A program made the position numbers and the translations under genes. The notes beneath the pieces are model-generated. The model was given only the letters and a program-made list of their open reading frames with translations, was not told where the DNA came from and did no database searches. A DNA stretch of 64,000 nt, taken from assembly GCF_964355755.1 (NCBI RefSeq), contig NC_092672.1:14318501-14382500 (forward strand), given 5' to 3'. The number at the start of each line of letters is the position of its first letter. Position 1 is the stretch's first letter. Shown piece by piece: positions 45,512 to 56,500 of this stretch. The DNA is from Antedon mediterranea (taxonomy: Eukaryota; Echinodermata; Crinoidea; Comatulida; Antedonidae).

Positions 45512-47296
45512 ATGATGTCTAACAGAAACGTGAGGTCCACAGGTGATAACGACCAAGATACACTCAGTCTGGCGCTTTGTCCTTTTCACAATGACATGCG
45601 ACAAGATCGGTACTGTATATCATGCGACATACCTGTTTGTGACCAATGCATAAAAATATCTCACGAAAAACCTGGCCATAAGAAAGATTGTATCCAAAAT
45701 GTGATGTACAAATACAAGAAAACACTTAGTGACCTTACAGACCGGTCAAATAATATGCTGTCAAAAATAGATTTGGGAATGGTAGACACGTCAAATGTTC
45801 TGTCCAAGCTTCAAGAAGAGTATGACAAATGCCAATCAGACGTTGAAGATGCATATAAGGGGGCTGTTCTTATTCTAAACGAAAAGAGAAAAGAACTTAG
45901 AAAAGATCTCAACGATAAATTTTGTAAAAAACGTGATGTTTTAGAAGCTCAAAGAGAGAGATTATTGTCCGTACGGCAAGAAATTGTCATTATAAATCAA
46001 ACCTGTCAGCATCCCAGAGTTTACCAAGACCATGTTAGTGCTATTGCCTGGTTAAAAGATTCAACACAAAAAATGAGAGATATTGTGCATAACCCACCGA
46101 ACTATCTACCCGAGGAGAACAACCGAATTACATTTGCCGAAGACGACGAATTTGTAGATATGCTTGAGAAAACAAGTTTAGGATTTATTAAAACAACATC
46201 AGCTGTTGGTTTCACTTCGTCGATAAATACAGGGGAATTGCAAGACGTGCATACTGGTGAAAGTTTACGATTGTTTCTAACTGCAAAAGATTCACGTGAC
46301 AATGATGTTAAAAATGGAGGAGCTGATGTGACTGGAGAGCTGAAGCATCCTAGTCATCCTAAACAATACGCTAACATTCTTGACAACCAAGATGGAACCT
46401 ACTCTATAGAGGTCTCACCCCTTTTCCCCGGTGATTGTGTTTACACAATAAAGCTTTTCGAACAATTAATTAAAGAAGGTAAATTAGACATAAAATGCCA
46501 GCCATCTGTGGGAGATGTACTAGAATTCACGCATACCGATTTTCGAGACAGGCCACCATTCAACATATCAGTGTCAACAGATGGTGATATTTATGTCACT
46601 AACAGAACAAAAATAGTTTACATTTTCAACAGAAATGGAAGGTTCCTGAGGAAATTAGAAGTAGATCCAGCAAGCGAAATACAAGGAATTGCTGTCACCA
46701 TGGACAGAGTAATGTTTATGACAGATCACGTCAAGAGACAAGTGTTTAAGTGCAATTCAGATGGCAAACTCTTACGTCGTTTTGGCAAAAATGAGATGGT
46801 TGACCCTGTAGGAATATGTGTTGATAAAGACTGCTACACATACGTCGTCGATCATGGAGCACATTGCATATTGAAATATGACAGCATTGGTAATAGGGTT
46901 AAGTCTTTTGGACCAGAGTTTGCCCTTCCACATCGACTACTCTCACCGTGGTTCATAGAGTCTTGTGGAGAAGAATTAATTGTCTCAGACACTTGGAATC
47001 ACAGGATTCAAAAGTTTACAAAGCATGGTGCACAAATATCGATGTTTGGTGCCAGAGGTTCTAAAGATGGTCAATTTGAACGCCCGAAAGGCATCACCTG
47101 TGACAAAGATAGTAATATATTGGTCAGTAGTGAACACCATGTTCAATTATTTGACAAAAGTGGTAACTTTGTCAAATTTGTTGACAATGGGAAACGTCTG
47201 GTTGACCCACGTGGGTTGTGCGTTATTCCAGGGGAATGGAGGCGTGTGGTAGTAGCAGAATGGGGAAATTCACGTATAAGAATATTTGCTTATTAA
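45512..47296 (+). CDS. RING-less TRIM-NHL-like protein, paralogue 3
   Basis: 594 residues in one coding exon. The B-box ligands are C23, H26, C35, C38, C43, C46, H51 and H56. A coiled coil spans ~60-165. The filamin repeat spans ~230-330 with DNQDGTYSI (291-299); its end (LIKEGKLDI) resembles paralogue 2. The NHL propeller spans ~338-594, including DPVGICVDKDCYTYVVDHG, DTWNHRIQKF and PKGITCDKDSNILVSSEHHV. The C-terminus PGEWRRVVVAEWGNSRIRIF is shared with paralogue 1. No RING precedes the B-box. The start chosen is the ATGATG after the acceptor at 45478. Likely a cytoplasmic scaffold or RNA-binding protein by analogy with TRIM-NHL; substrates unknown. Confidence 0.9.
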   Translation: MMSNRNVRSTGDNDQDTLSLALCPFHNDMRQDRYCISCDIPVCDQCIKISHEKPGHKKDCIQNVMYKYKKTLSDLTDRSNNMLSKIDLGMVDTSNVLSKLQEEYDKCQSDVEDAYKGAVLILNEKRKELRKDLNDKFCKKRDVLEAQRERLLSVRQEIVIINQTCQHPRVYQDHVSAIAWLKDSTQKMRDIVHNPPNYLPEENNRITFAEDDEFVDMLEKTSLGFIKTTSAVGFTSSINTGELQDVHTGESLRLFLTAKDSRDNDVKNGGADVTGELKHPSHPKQYANILDNQDGTYSIEVSPLFPGDCVYTIKLFEQLIKEGKLDIKCQPSVGDVLEFTHTDFRDRPPFNISVSTDGDIYVTNRTKIVYIFNRNGRFLRKLEVDPASEIQGIAVTMDRVMFMTDHVKRQVFKCNSDGKLLRRFGKNEMVDPVGICVDKDCYTYVVDHGAHCILKYDSIGNRVKSFGPEFALPHRLLSPWFIESCGEELIVSDTWNHRIQKFTKHGAQISMFGARGSKDGQFERPKGITCDKDSNILVSSEHHVQLFDKSGNFVKFVDNGKRLVDPRGLCVIPGEWRRVVVAEWGNSRIRIFAY

Positions 47297-47475
47297 CTCG
47301 ACATACTAATTGTAAAGGACTATAATGTTGATTAATTAATTAATTATATAAATGAATGATCAAATACAATAACATAATTACATTTACTAGTAGTACTATA
47401 TATATTTATTGCATGAAATTATTTAGGTTAGATATTGGATGAGAACATCAGTGTGTAGTTAAAGGATGTAGGCCT

Positions 47476-47481
47476 AATAAA
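47476..47481 (+). terminator. Candidate poly(A) signal AATAAA, paralogue 3
   Basis: The first canonical AATAAA downstream of the stop, 180 bases on; it is in AT-rich sequence, so a chance match is possible. Confidence 0.35.
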
Positions 47482-47701
47482 TATTATTGATTGATATTAT
47501 GGTTATCGTAGTGGTAGCAATAATAAATATTAATATCAACTTCTGCAATATCAGAATTCAACATAGATGTTTAGTGAATGGTATTTTTGTTTTTAATCAC
47601 GATGGTTAGGCCTAGGAATGCATTTTACTGTTTAATGTTTTAAAATATAGGCATATACATAACTATAGGCATATATATATACATATATATAAACATATCG
47701 G

Positions 47702-48110
47702 TGATATACTGAAATTTTAATTAATTAATTTGAAACGATAAAGATGAGGAAATCTGTGAGAATGAGAAAAAGTCGCCCCAACCGAGACTCAAACTCGGAC
47801 CGCCTGCTTGATATGCAGATGTCCTAACCATTAGACCACTGGGGCTCTTTCATGGTATTGTTCAAACTGGATTGGATAGCGACTCTTTAACATTCTCGGC
47901 GTGGTGTACGGCGGAACAGCACTAGCCCTCAGTTGTACGCACGCGCAACAGAGATCAAATTGATACGCCCTTATCTTTCAGTATTTTTATTCACGAGGCG
48001 GGATCTCCGAAGAGATACTTTTATATATATAAACATATCAGGCAAAGAACATTAATTCTAAACCGCCCGATGATATACTGAAATTTTAATTAATTAATTT
48101 GAAACGATAT
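47702..48110 (-). repeat. SINE with tRNA-like head and duplicated tail module
   Basis: Read on the minus strand: a tail module (TATCGTTTCAAATTAATTAA, then ATTTCAGTATATCA) at 48070-48107, ~160 bases of unique leader, AGAGTCGCTATCCAATCC (47865-47885), a tRNA-like domain (47775-47845), then the same tail module again at 47702-47741. The module also occurs alone at 63245-63283. The ~39-bp flanking repeat is too long for a simple target duplication and suggests tandem insertion of one family. Confidence 0.65.
47775..47845 (-). tRNA. tRNA-like domain of the SINE (tRNA-Glu-related), probably not a functional tRNA
   Basis: 71 bases fold into a full cloverleaf. The acceptor is GCCCCAG/TTGGGGC with one G-U. 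The D-arm GTCTAATGGTTAGGAC includes an A-box-like TGGTCTAATGG. The anticodon stem is TCTGC/GCAGG with loop ATATCAA, and the T-stem is CCGAG/CTCGG with loop TTTGAGT. The anticodon would be AUC (Asp codon GAU), which is not a normal eukaryotic anticodon. The D-arm resembles tRNA-Glu. Recurrence of its flank at 16638 marks it as SINE-borne. Confidence 0.55.
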
Positions 48111-51100
48111 ATATATACAGTATATTTAATTGTTTAGTTCATCTTTATCCTTTGAATTAGTTATGTTGACGGTAACCAAATAGTAATGTGTGTTTACATC
48201 GATACAACACAATATATTTTATGAACAAATTATACGGGCAATACAAATTTGCTGATAGGACCTAATGGTTATAAGACCATACGGCATATATGCGTATTTA
48301 TAGTGTATTCCTTGTAATTGTTTTGAAATTGATTTTTACCAAATATATGAATAAATAAGCGCTTTGAATGATAACAATTGAATCCCCTTGAGCAGAACAA
48401 AACAAATATCATATTGTAGTGGATATAAAGGTTATTAATTTAATTATACATTTAATTATCAATATTATAGATGTGAATTAATATAATATAATCTATTTTA
48501 TATATTATAATATAATGTATTATTATTCCAGCAGATATGATACGACAGTAAAACGGGTGCAGGCTTTTTTCTATGGGACTTTTCTTAGGTACCCCATAAA
48601 AGATTGTTCATACGACCCATAAAATACATTATACTGATATATCCTTGCCAAAAAGATGAAATGTTTTGGAATGTATTACAAATTAAAATACTTGTACCAA
48701 CATTTTAAAAGTCCAAAAACAATGAAAATACTGTATGAGTTCTTTAATCGACGATTAATACTATGCAAATTGATAGCAAAAACAAGCAGCATTTAATATT
48801 CGATATATTAATTTTACAGTTTGTATTAATTATAATACTCCAATATATTATACAGTGTATTATAAACTTTTAGAGAGAATTCTATTTAGCCGCCTTTAAA
48901 AGCATTCAACCTTAAACTACTAAACCATGAATACATTACTCTTTATACAGACATTCCATTTATTACCGCAATCTTAATATTTGGGAAACATTGTTATTCT
49001 TATATAGGCCTATATATTATTCACCTTTAAAAGTATATACACACAATCGGCAAGAATTACATCAACCACAATTCTTATCTACTATCAATACACCAACAAG
49101 TAGAATATTATTTAAACATTTATATATCTGAAATAGTTACAGTACTATCAAAAAATGTATTTATTTTATTGGTCAATTATTTTACTTTAGTATTTGTTCA
49201 CATAAGCATTCCATTTACACTCGAGTTTTAATTGGTAACTATTTCAAAGCACCGTGTATAAAGGTTTGACTGAAAATAAAACAGCCAGATAGAATTTATT
49301 TTAATAATTACAACATACAATACACGGCAAACGCAGCATTGCGGTATCGCATACATAATATACATACACACATACTGTAATTATCTTTTGATTATTAATG
49401 TCTTGAAATGACATGGACAGTCACGATATATAACAATCATACAACGAAAAAAAAGAATCGTTGTGTACCTTATTTTAAATTATAACTACTAAACTGCATT
49501 TCAATTAAACTCTAGAAACATGAAATAGAAAATGACAGATAAATTAATCACATCTCAAGAATTATTTTTTGACCATTTTTTCCCAACGATCAATTTAACA
49601 CATAGTAACTAAACCTACAAATTCACAATAATAATAATAATAATAATGTTACATAATACAAAATGTATAAATTATGTTATTGAATAAAATACCTGTCTTA
49701 AGTAATAATTTGGAATTATCATGCAGTACTGTTTGGTCCGTCCGATTGCAGCACCTAATTTGTCCCACCACACATACTCGTGGTAAATGTACAGCTATTA
49801 AATTTAGAAAATTATAGTATTAAAAGTAACTAAGTAAGTGTGTATCGGTTCTGCGCACATACATCCTCTTCCACATCAAGTGTGGGTTTTGTTATGAAGC
49901 AGATAATAAATATATTCAATTTGAATTTGAATAATTTATATATTGACTACATTTTTAATTATCTCACTGCTGTGCCACCATGCATGTTTATTCACCCAAT
50001 TAAATGTTTTACGTCATTGAACATTTAAAAATGTCACAAAAAAACAAATCAAATTAGAACTAAATGATTAAAACGTAATGGAATGTTTGTCTCATGCTGT
50101 CCATGATGTAAAGTACTTTTAAGTGTTATCATCAAAATACATATAAAGTACAGTAAAAAGTAGCTTGATAAATGCCTGCGATCAGTGCCATTCATTACTA
50201 AAGAAGGCACATCATTCACACATGGTATAAACACAACAGCACCAGAACGTGCTCCTTATATTTACATTTTATTCTACTTAATACTAAAAAATGGCAAGAT
50301 GTGCCAAACGTGGACAACAAAATATCACCCGTGTCTTATTAATTGAAACTAACACATTTACTAGCCTTATTTTTTATATTTTTGTAAGGAAAAGTGCTCT
50401 AATAAGTTTCAATAAAAAATATATATATATATACAGAATATATGCCAATAGAAATATATTAATATTATAAAATATTATATATAATCAATGGAAATATATT
50501 TTTTAATGAATGAATTCATAATTTTTAAAATGTTCCTGTATATTGTTTAAAAATAAACATTCTGTAGATTTAATTTGGTAAAAGAATCAATTTCGATTAA
50601 AAGAATATTACTATTATGCAACATTAAAGTGTTAATTGTCCCCTGAAACATTCAGTATATCTTTAAGGAAAAGGAAAAATCTGTTCCAAAATACACACAC
50701 AAATAAACTTAATAAAGCCTTTTCCTACAATGTATTGTAATATATAAGCTGGCATTTTTAACCATTGATATTTTAACAGAATGTCCCTTGTGTCCAATAA
50801 CATGAAAAGCATTATGTCATATTATTTGTATAAGTGTACTTTTTCATGATGCATACCACAATACAAGGAAAGTATCAATTAGATATTAAAATTCTTGTTT
50901 TATCTGTGTTTCTTAATCTCCTAACAATTTTATCTTCTCACATTTCCTTTAGTTATTTTAAACCCAAATTAAATTCAGTGGATCTAACTTGATATGATTT
51001 GCTACGTTTGGGCTCACATGGGTCTACATGGTTACAAATGTCATATTTAACAAGAAATATTTCTTACAAAAAATGCAGCTCGACATTTTAAAATTAATCA

Positions 51101-52139
51101 TTGTTCTTTTGATTAATTTGTGATTAATTATTAAAAAGATGTCCTTTAATCGCAAAGATACATACAAATCACTGATAGGGGCCTAGTTCTTTAATTATGA
51201 ATCAAATGCCCATTTTTTCACTAGTTAATTGTATACAAAGCATTTGAAAGAAGACATGTGTACCTTTCCAAAAATGTATTATTTGCCAACAAATATTAAT
51301 CTACTACTTCAAATATGGCATTTAAAAATGGTCAATTTTTAACTTAATGGTGCCTTAGCCTGTTTATGTGTGACCTCAACATGAACTGTTGTAGGCATGC
51401 AACTGAATACCCTCTAGAGACAACGTGTGTGGTACAAGTGAAAATTCTTCTACAATCTGTTGATTCGCGTCAACCAATCAAAGGGCAAGAATCCAAAATT
51501 GTTCAACCGTGAGCCATCATAGACTCTCTTTTCCCAGACCTTTTTTTGGGTCCAGCAGCTTGGACCTATAAATTATAGTCAAGTTTCCAAATTCGCAAAT
51601 CTGTCGGCCTTAGATACTAAAGCTACCGGTATGAAACAGCTTATTAATGAATATTTCCTCATGGGTCATAGCTGGCTAGAGCAGCGGCGCGAAAAATGAC
51701 ATTTATTAGTCTAGGTTGTAGACCGTCTTTCGACTTAATTTTAGTAAATAAATATTTTGGCACATATGACGTTTCATACATGTAAAAATTAAAGGACTAA
51801 CATAGGTTGACTAACATAAAAAAGACTACAACTTGGAGAAAGTCAACACAATCACTTGTATAAGCTACACAAATACTGTATAAATAAAGCCTGAGTTTAC
51901 TAAATGCTAGATGCAAACAATTTTGAATCCATAAAAAAATGTTATATAAATAATAAATAAATATATTTTTTAGACTTTTAGATAACTTTTCAAACAGGCT
52001 GCTTAAATAGCGTTTATTTTTATTTTAACTTTTGTGCATTAATAAAGAATTTCCAATTGCAAAACTGAATGAATGAATTATGAAAAATAAATGTCCTTGC
52101 TTTGCTAAAATAAACCTATGTAGAATATGGGCATTATAG
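48111..52139. other. Intergenic, ~4 kb AT-rich
   Basis: No supported gene. Short open frames (49840-50028, 50049-50234) lack features. It contains ordinary AT microsatellites (e.g. AATAATAAT near 49628) and nothing else that I recognise. The 3' end of the minus-strand CLCA transcript could extend into its right part. Confidence 0.4.
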
Positions 52140-53135
52140 AATTCAATGACGTGCTACCAGTATGAGGTATTATAATATCTATATGTGTCATCATAGAGAC
52201 GTGCTACCAGTATGAGGTATTATAATATCTATATGTGTCATCATAGAGATGGATATTCTATTCTATGCTACCATCCATAGATATAATATAATACTGTATC
52301 TCTGTTCCATCATAATGATTTTAATTCTAATATCTCTATGTACCATTATAGAGATGGTTAATACATATCTATGGTATCATCATAGAGATGGTTATAATAT
52401 ATATATGGTACCATCATAGAGATGGTCATTATAATATCTCTATGGTACCATCATAGAGATGGTCAATATAATATCTCTATGGTACCATCATTGAGATGGT
52501 CATTATAATATCTCTATGGTACCATCATAGAGATGGTTATTATAAAATCTCTATGGTAACATCATAGAGATGGTCATTATAATATCTCTATGGTACCATC
52601 ATAGAGATGGTCATTATAATATCTCTATGGTACCATCATAGAGATGGTCATTATAATATCTCTATGGTACCATCATAGAGATGGTCATTATAATATCTCT
52701 ATGGTACCATCATAGAGATGGTCATTATAATATCTCTACGGTATCATCATAGAGATGGTCAATATAATATCTCTATGGTACCATCATAGAGATGGTCAAT
52801 ATAATATCTCTATGGTACCATCATAGAGATGGTCATTATAATATTTCTATGGTACTATCATAGAGATGGTCATTATAATATCTCTATGGTACCATCATAG
52901 AGATGGTTATTATAATATCTCTATGGTACCATCATAGAGATGGTCATTATAATATCTCTATGGTACCATCATAGAGATGGTCATTATAATATCTCTATGG
53001 TACCATCATAGAGATGGTCATTATAATATCTCTATGGTACCATCATAGAGATGGTCAATATAATATCTCTATGGTACCATCATAGAGATGGTTATTATAA
53101 TATCTCTATGGTACCATCAGTATCTCTATGGTACC
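52140..53135. repeat. 37-bp hairpin-forming minisatellite, ~23 units
   Basis: Each unit carries ATCTCTATG and its reverse complement CATAGAGAT around GTACCAT, followed by GGTCATTATAAT. Variation is small. At the left edge a 50-bp related segment (GACGTGCTACCAGTATGAGG...) is duplicated at 52148 and 52198. The array ends ~25 bp from the CLCA stop codon at 53159, so it would lie in that gene's 3' UTR if transcription continues. Confidence 0.95.
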
Positions 53136-53158
53136 ATCTAATGAAAAGGTTATCAATT

Positions 53159-53580
53159 TTAAACTGCTTCAGGTTTAAACTTGGCTACTTGGTATCTTAC
53201 TGGAGGACTGCTGTTCTTTTTCCGTTTTCGTATATAACATACGATTCCAACCAATGCCAATATTGCCACTAATACAATTACTACATATATGATGATCATC
53301 AAATAATTTGTTTTTGCAAATGTTATTGACAAAATATTTGAGCGAGGGCCTCTGTTGCCAGCTGCATCAACAGCTACTATTGCAATTGCGACTATTGAAT
53401 CTTTCTCAATATCTAGAGGTACTTTGATTACAAGTTCTTCAACGCTATTGCTTAATTGTGGCTTATTAATATCTGTAACAGATTTAGACATTATATCATC
53501 TTTAGTAACTTGTGTTGCAGACTCAAAATTGTCAATCAGCTGTCGAAAGTCTAAACTAACACGGATGTCGTAGAAACTTG
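53159..53580 (-). CDS. CLCA: CLCA last exon: end of FN3-like domain, TM helix, cytosolic tail
   Basis: The acceptor TTTATTCCACAG ends at 53581. The split codon with the previous exon gives Ala, then SFYDIRVSLDF, matching the YxIRxS segment of vertebrate CLCAs. AIVAVDAAGNRGPRSNI closes the FN3-like fold. A ~23-residue hydrophobic helix (YLMIIIYVVIVLVAILALVG) is followed by basic IRKRKK and a 17-residue tail, predicting a single-pass type I protein rather than a GPI or secreted form. Confidence 0.88.
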
Positions 53581-56500
53581 CTGTGGAATAAATAAAAACA
53601 AGTTAAGTATCTAACCATTAGTTGTATGCTGACATACCTATTAGGTATCTGTTTAAAAATTAAAGATTGTCTGTTTCCCAAAGGGACACTAAAAGATAGA
53701 CATTAATACTAACAAGATTAAAATAAAACAAGTGCTGATCACTTAACCAACATTTTGATATCTAAATATCTAGCTTTGCTGAAGCTACGCAAAATATCTA
53801 TTTTTTTTAACTTAAGTGTTTCAATTGCAATTTTGTTTTTTTTAATATTTTTTTTTAAAATTGGTTTTAGTTTGAAAAGAAAATTTAACTAAAATTACCT
53901 TCACCATAGAAATAATTATCTCCTGGTGATAACCATGTAATAGTGACCTCTTTCTGTTTATAAGTTCCAATATCTTCTTTAACTTCCATAATCTGAAATA
54001 TGCTTGGTGGATGTATATCTACAGACTGGTCCTTAAAGTTTTTCACCCTGAAAGATCCTATTACTTTTGAAACTGTAAACGGATCAAGGTATGTATACTG
54101 CTCTTCTGTATGCCTTTTAGCCCGTTTTGCTACAATAATAAGAAATGAAAGACTAAGAAAATAAATTCCTGTCATTTGATTGGACGATTGTGGGTCATAT
54201 GGCAAGCAATAAATAAATAAAAACGCAACTTCTATTCACATTAATATTATCATAGTCATGTCATGTCATGTCATGTCATGTCATGTCATGTCATCACCAT
54301 AAACATCTTCAGTATTTTCATTATTATCATATTTTTGTTATTTCCTAATTTTTCTTATTATTACAATTTGATCAACTTCATCAGTGGTATAACATTTTAA
54401 ATTTTAAAAATTCAAAATGCTCATATTTCTTACAATAGAAGTAAAGGTTTAAAAAGAAATACAAAAGTTAACACACAGATGATATGCCTACTGCATCGTT
54501 AACCATTTAACACACAGATGATATGCCTACTGTATCGTTAACCATTTAACACACAGATGATATGCCTACTGTATCGTTAACCATTTAACACACAGATGAT
54601 ATGCCTACTGTATCGTTAACCATTTAACACACAGATGATATGCCTACTGTATCGTTAACCATTTAACACACAGATGATATGCCTACTGTATCGTTAACCA
54701 TTTAACACACAGATGATATGCCTACTGTATCGTTAACCATTTAACACACAGATGATATGCCTACTCTATCGTTAACCATTTAACACACAGCACAGATGAT
54801 ATGCCTACTGTATCGTTAACCATTTAACACACAGATGATATGCCTACTGTATCGTTAACCATTTAACACACAGATGATATGCCTACTGTATCGTTAACCA
54901 TTTAACACACAGATAATATGCCTACTGTATCGTTAACCATTTAACACACAGATGATATGCCTACTGTATCGTTAACCATTTAACACACAGATGATATGCC
55001 TACTGTATCGTTAACCATTTAACACACAGATGATATGCCTACTGTATCGTTAACCATTTAACACACAGATGATATGCCTACTGTATCGTTAACCATTTAA
55101 CACACAGATGATATGCCTACTGTATCGTTAACCATTTAACACACAGATGATATGCCTACTGTATCGTTAACCATTTAACCACACAGATAATATGCCTACT
55201 GTATCGTTAACCATTTAACACACAGATGATATGCCTACTGTATCGTTAACCATTTAACACACAGATGATATGCCTACTGTATCGTTAACCATTTAACACA
55301 CAGATGATATGCCTACTGTATCGTTAACCATTTAACCACACAGATAATATGCCTACTGTATCGTTAACCATTTAACACACAGATGATATGCCTACTGTAT
55401 CGTTAACCATTTAACACACAGATGATATGCCTACTGTATCGTTATAAACCATTTAACACACAGATGATATGCCTACTGTATCGTTAACCATTTAACACAC
55501 AGATGATATGCCTACTGTATCGTTAACCATTTAACACACAGATGATATGCCTACTGTATCGTTATAAACCATTTAACCACACAGATGATATGCCTACTGT
55601 ATCGTTAACCATTTAACACACAGATGATATGCCTACTGTATCGTTAACCATTTAACACACAGATGATATGCCTACTGTATCGTTATAAACCATTTAACCA
55701 CACAGATGATATGCCTACTGTATCGTTAACCATTTAACACACAGATGATATGCCTACTGTATCGTTAACCACTTAACACACAGATGATATGCCTACTGTA
55801 TCGTTAACCATTTAACCACACAGATGATATGCCTACTGTATCGTTAACCATTTAACACACAGATGATATGCCTACTGTATCGTTAACCACTTAACACACA
55901 GATGATATGCCTACTGTATCGTTAACCACTTAACACACAGATGATATGCCTACTGTATCGTTAACCATTTAACACACAGATGATATGCCTACTGTATCGT
56001 TAACCATTTAACACACAGATGATATGCCTACTGTATCGTTAACCATTTAACACACAGATGATATGCCTACTGTATCGTTAACCATTTAACACACAGATGA
56101 TATGCCTACTGAATCGTTAACCATTTAACACACAGATAATATGCCTACTGTATCGTTAACCATTTAAAAAAACAAACTTTCACTATATTCTCTGTTCCAT
56201 CATGGATAGAGAATGTGACCAGTTTGACATAATGAGATACGAGATGGTGTGATATGAAACGGTGTGGCTGCAATGTGACATAATTAATCAAATCCTATCA
56301 TCCTAGGGTCCAAATATGTATCAGTGTTGCAGACTAATTTGAACGCTTTAATCTTTGATTTCATTGTAGTATTGTATACTTATTTGAAGGAGTGGAAAAA
56401 TAATAGATTTTGAGAGGGATATTTTTATTTTCCATAAATTACATATTTTCATGTGGCACAATTGCTTTGTTTTAACCTTATTCACCATTGCTTTTTTTCC

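Noticed and set aside
47775-47845. Genuine tRNA-Asp(AUC) gene
   Set aside because: A34 is not used in this two-codon box in eukaryotes, and the flanking leader and tail recur elsewhere, which identifies a SINE.
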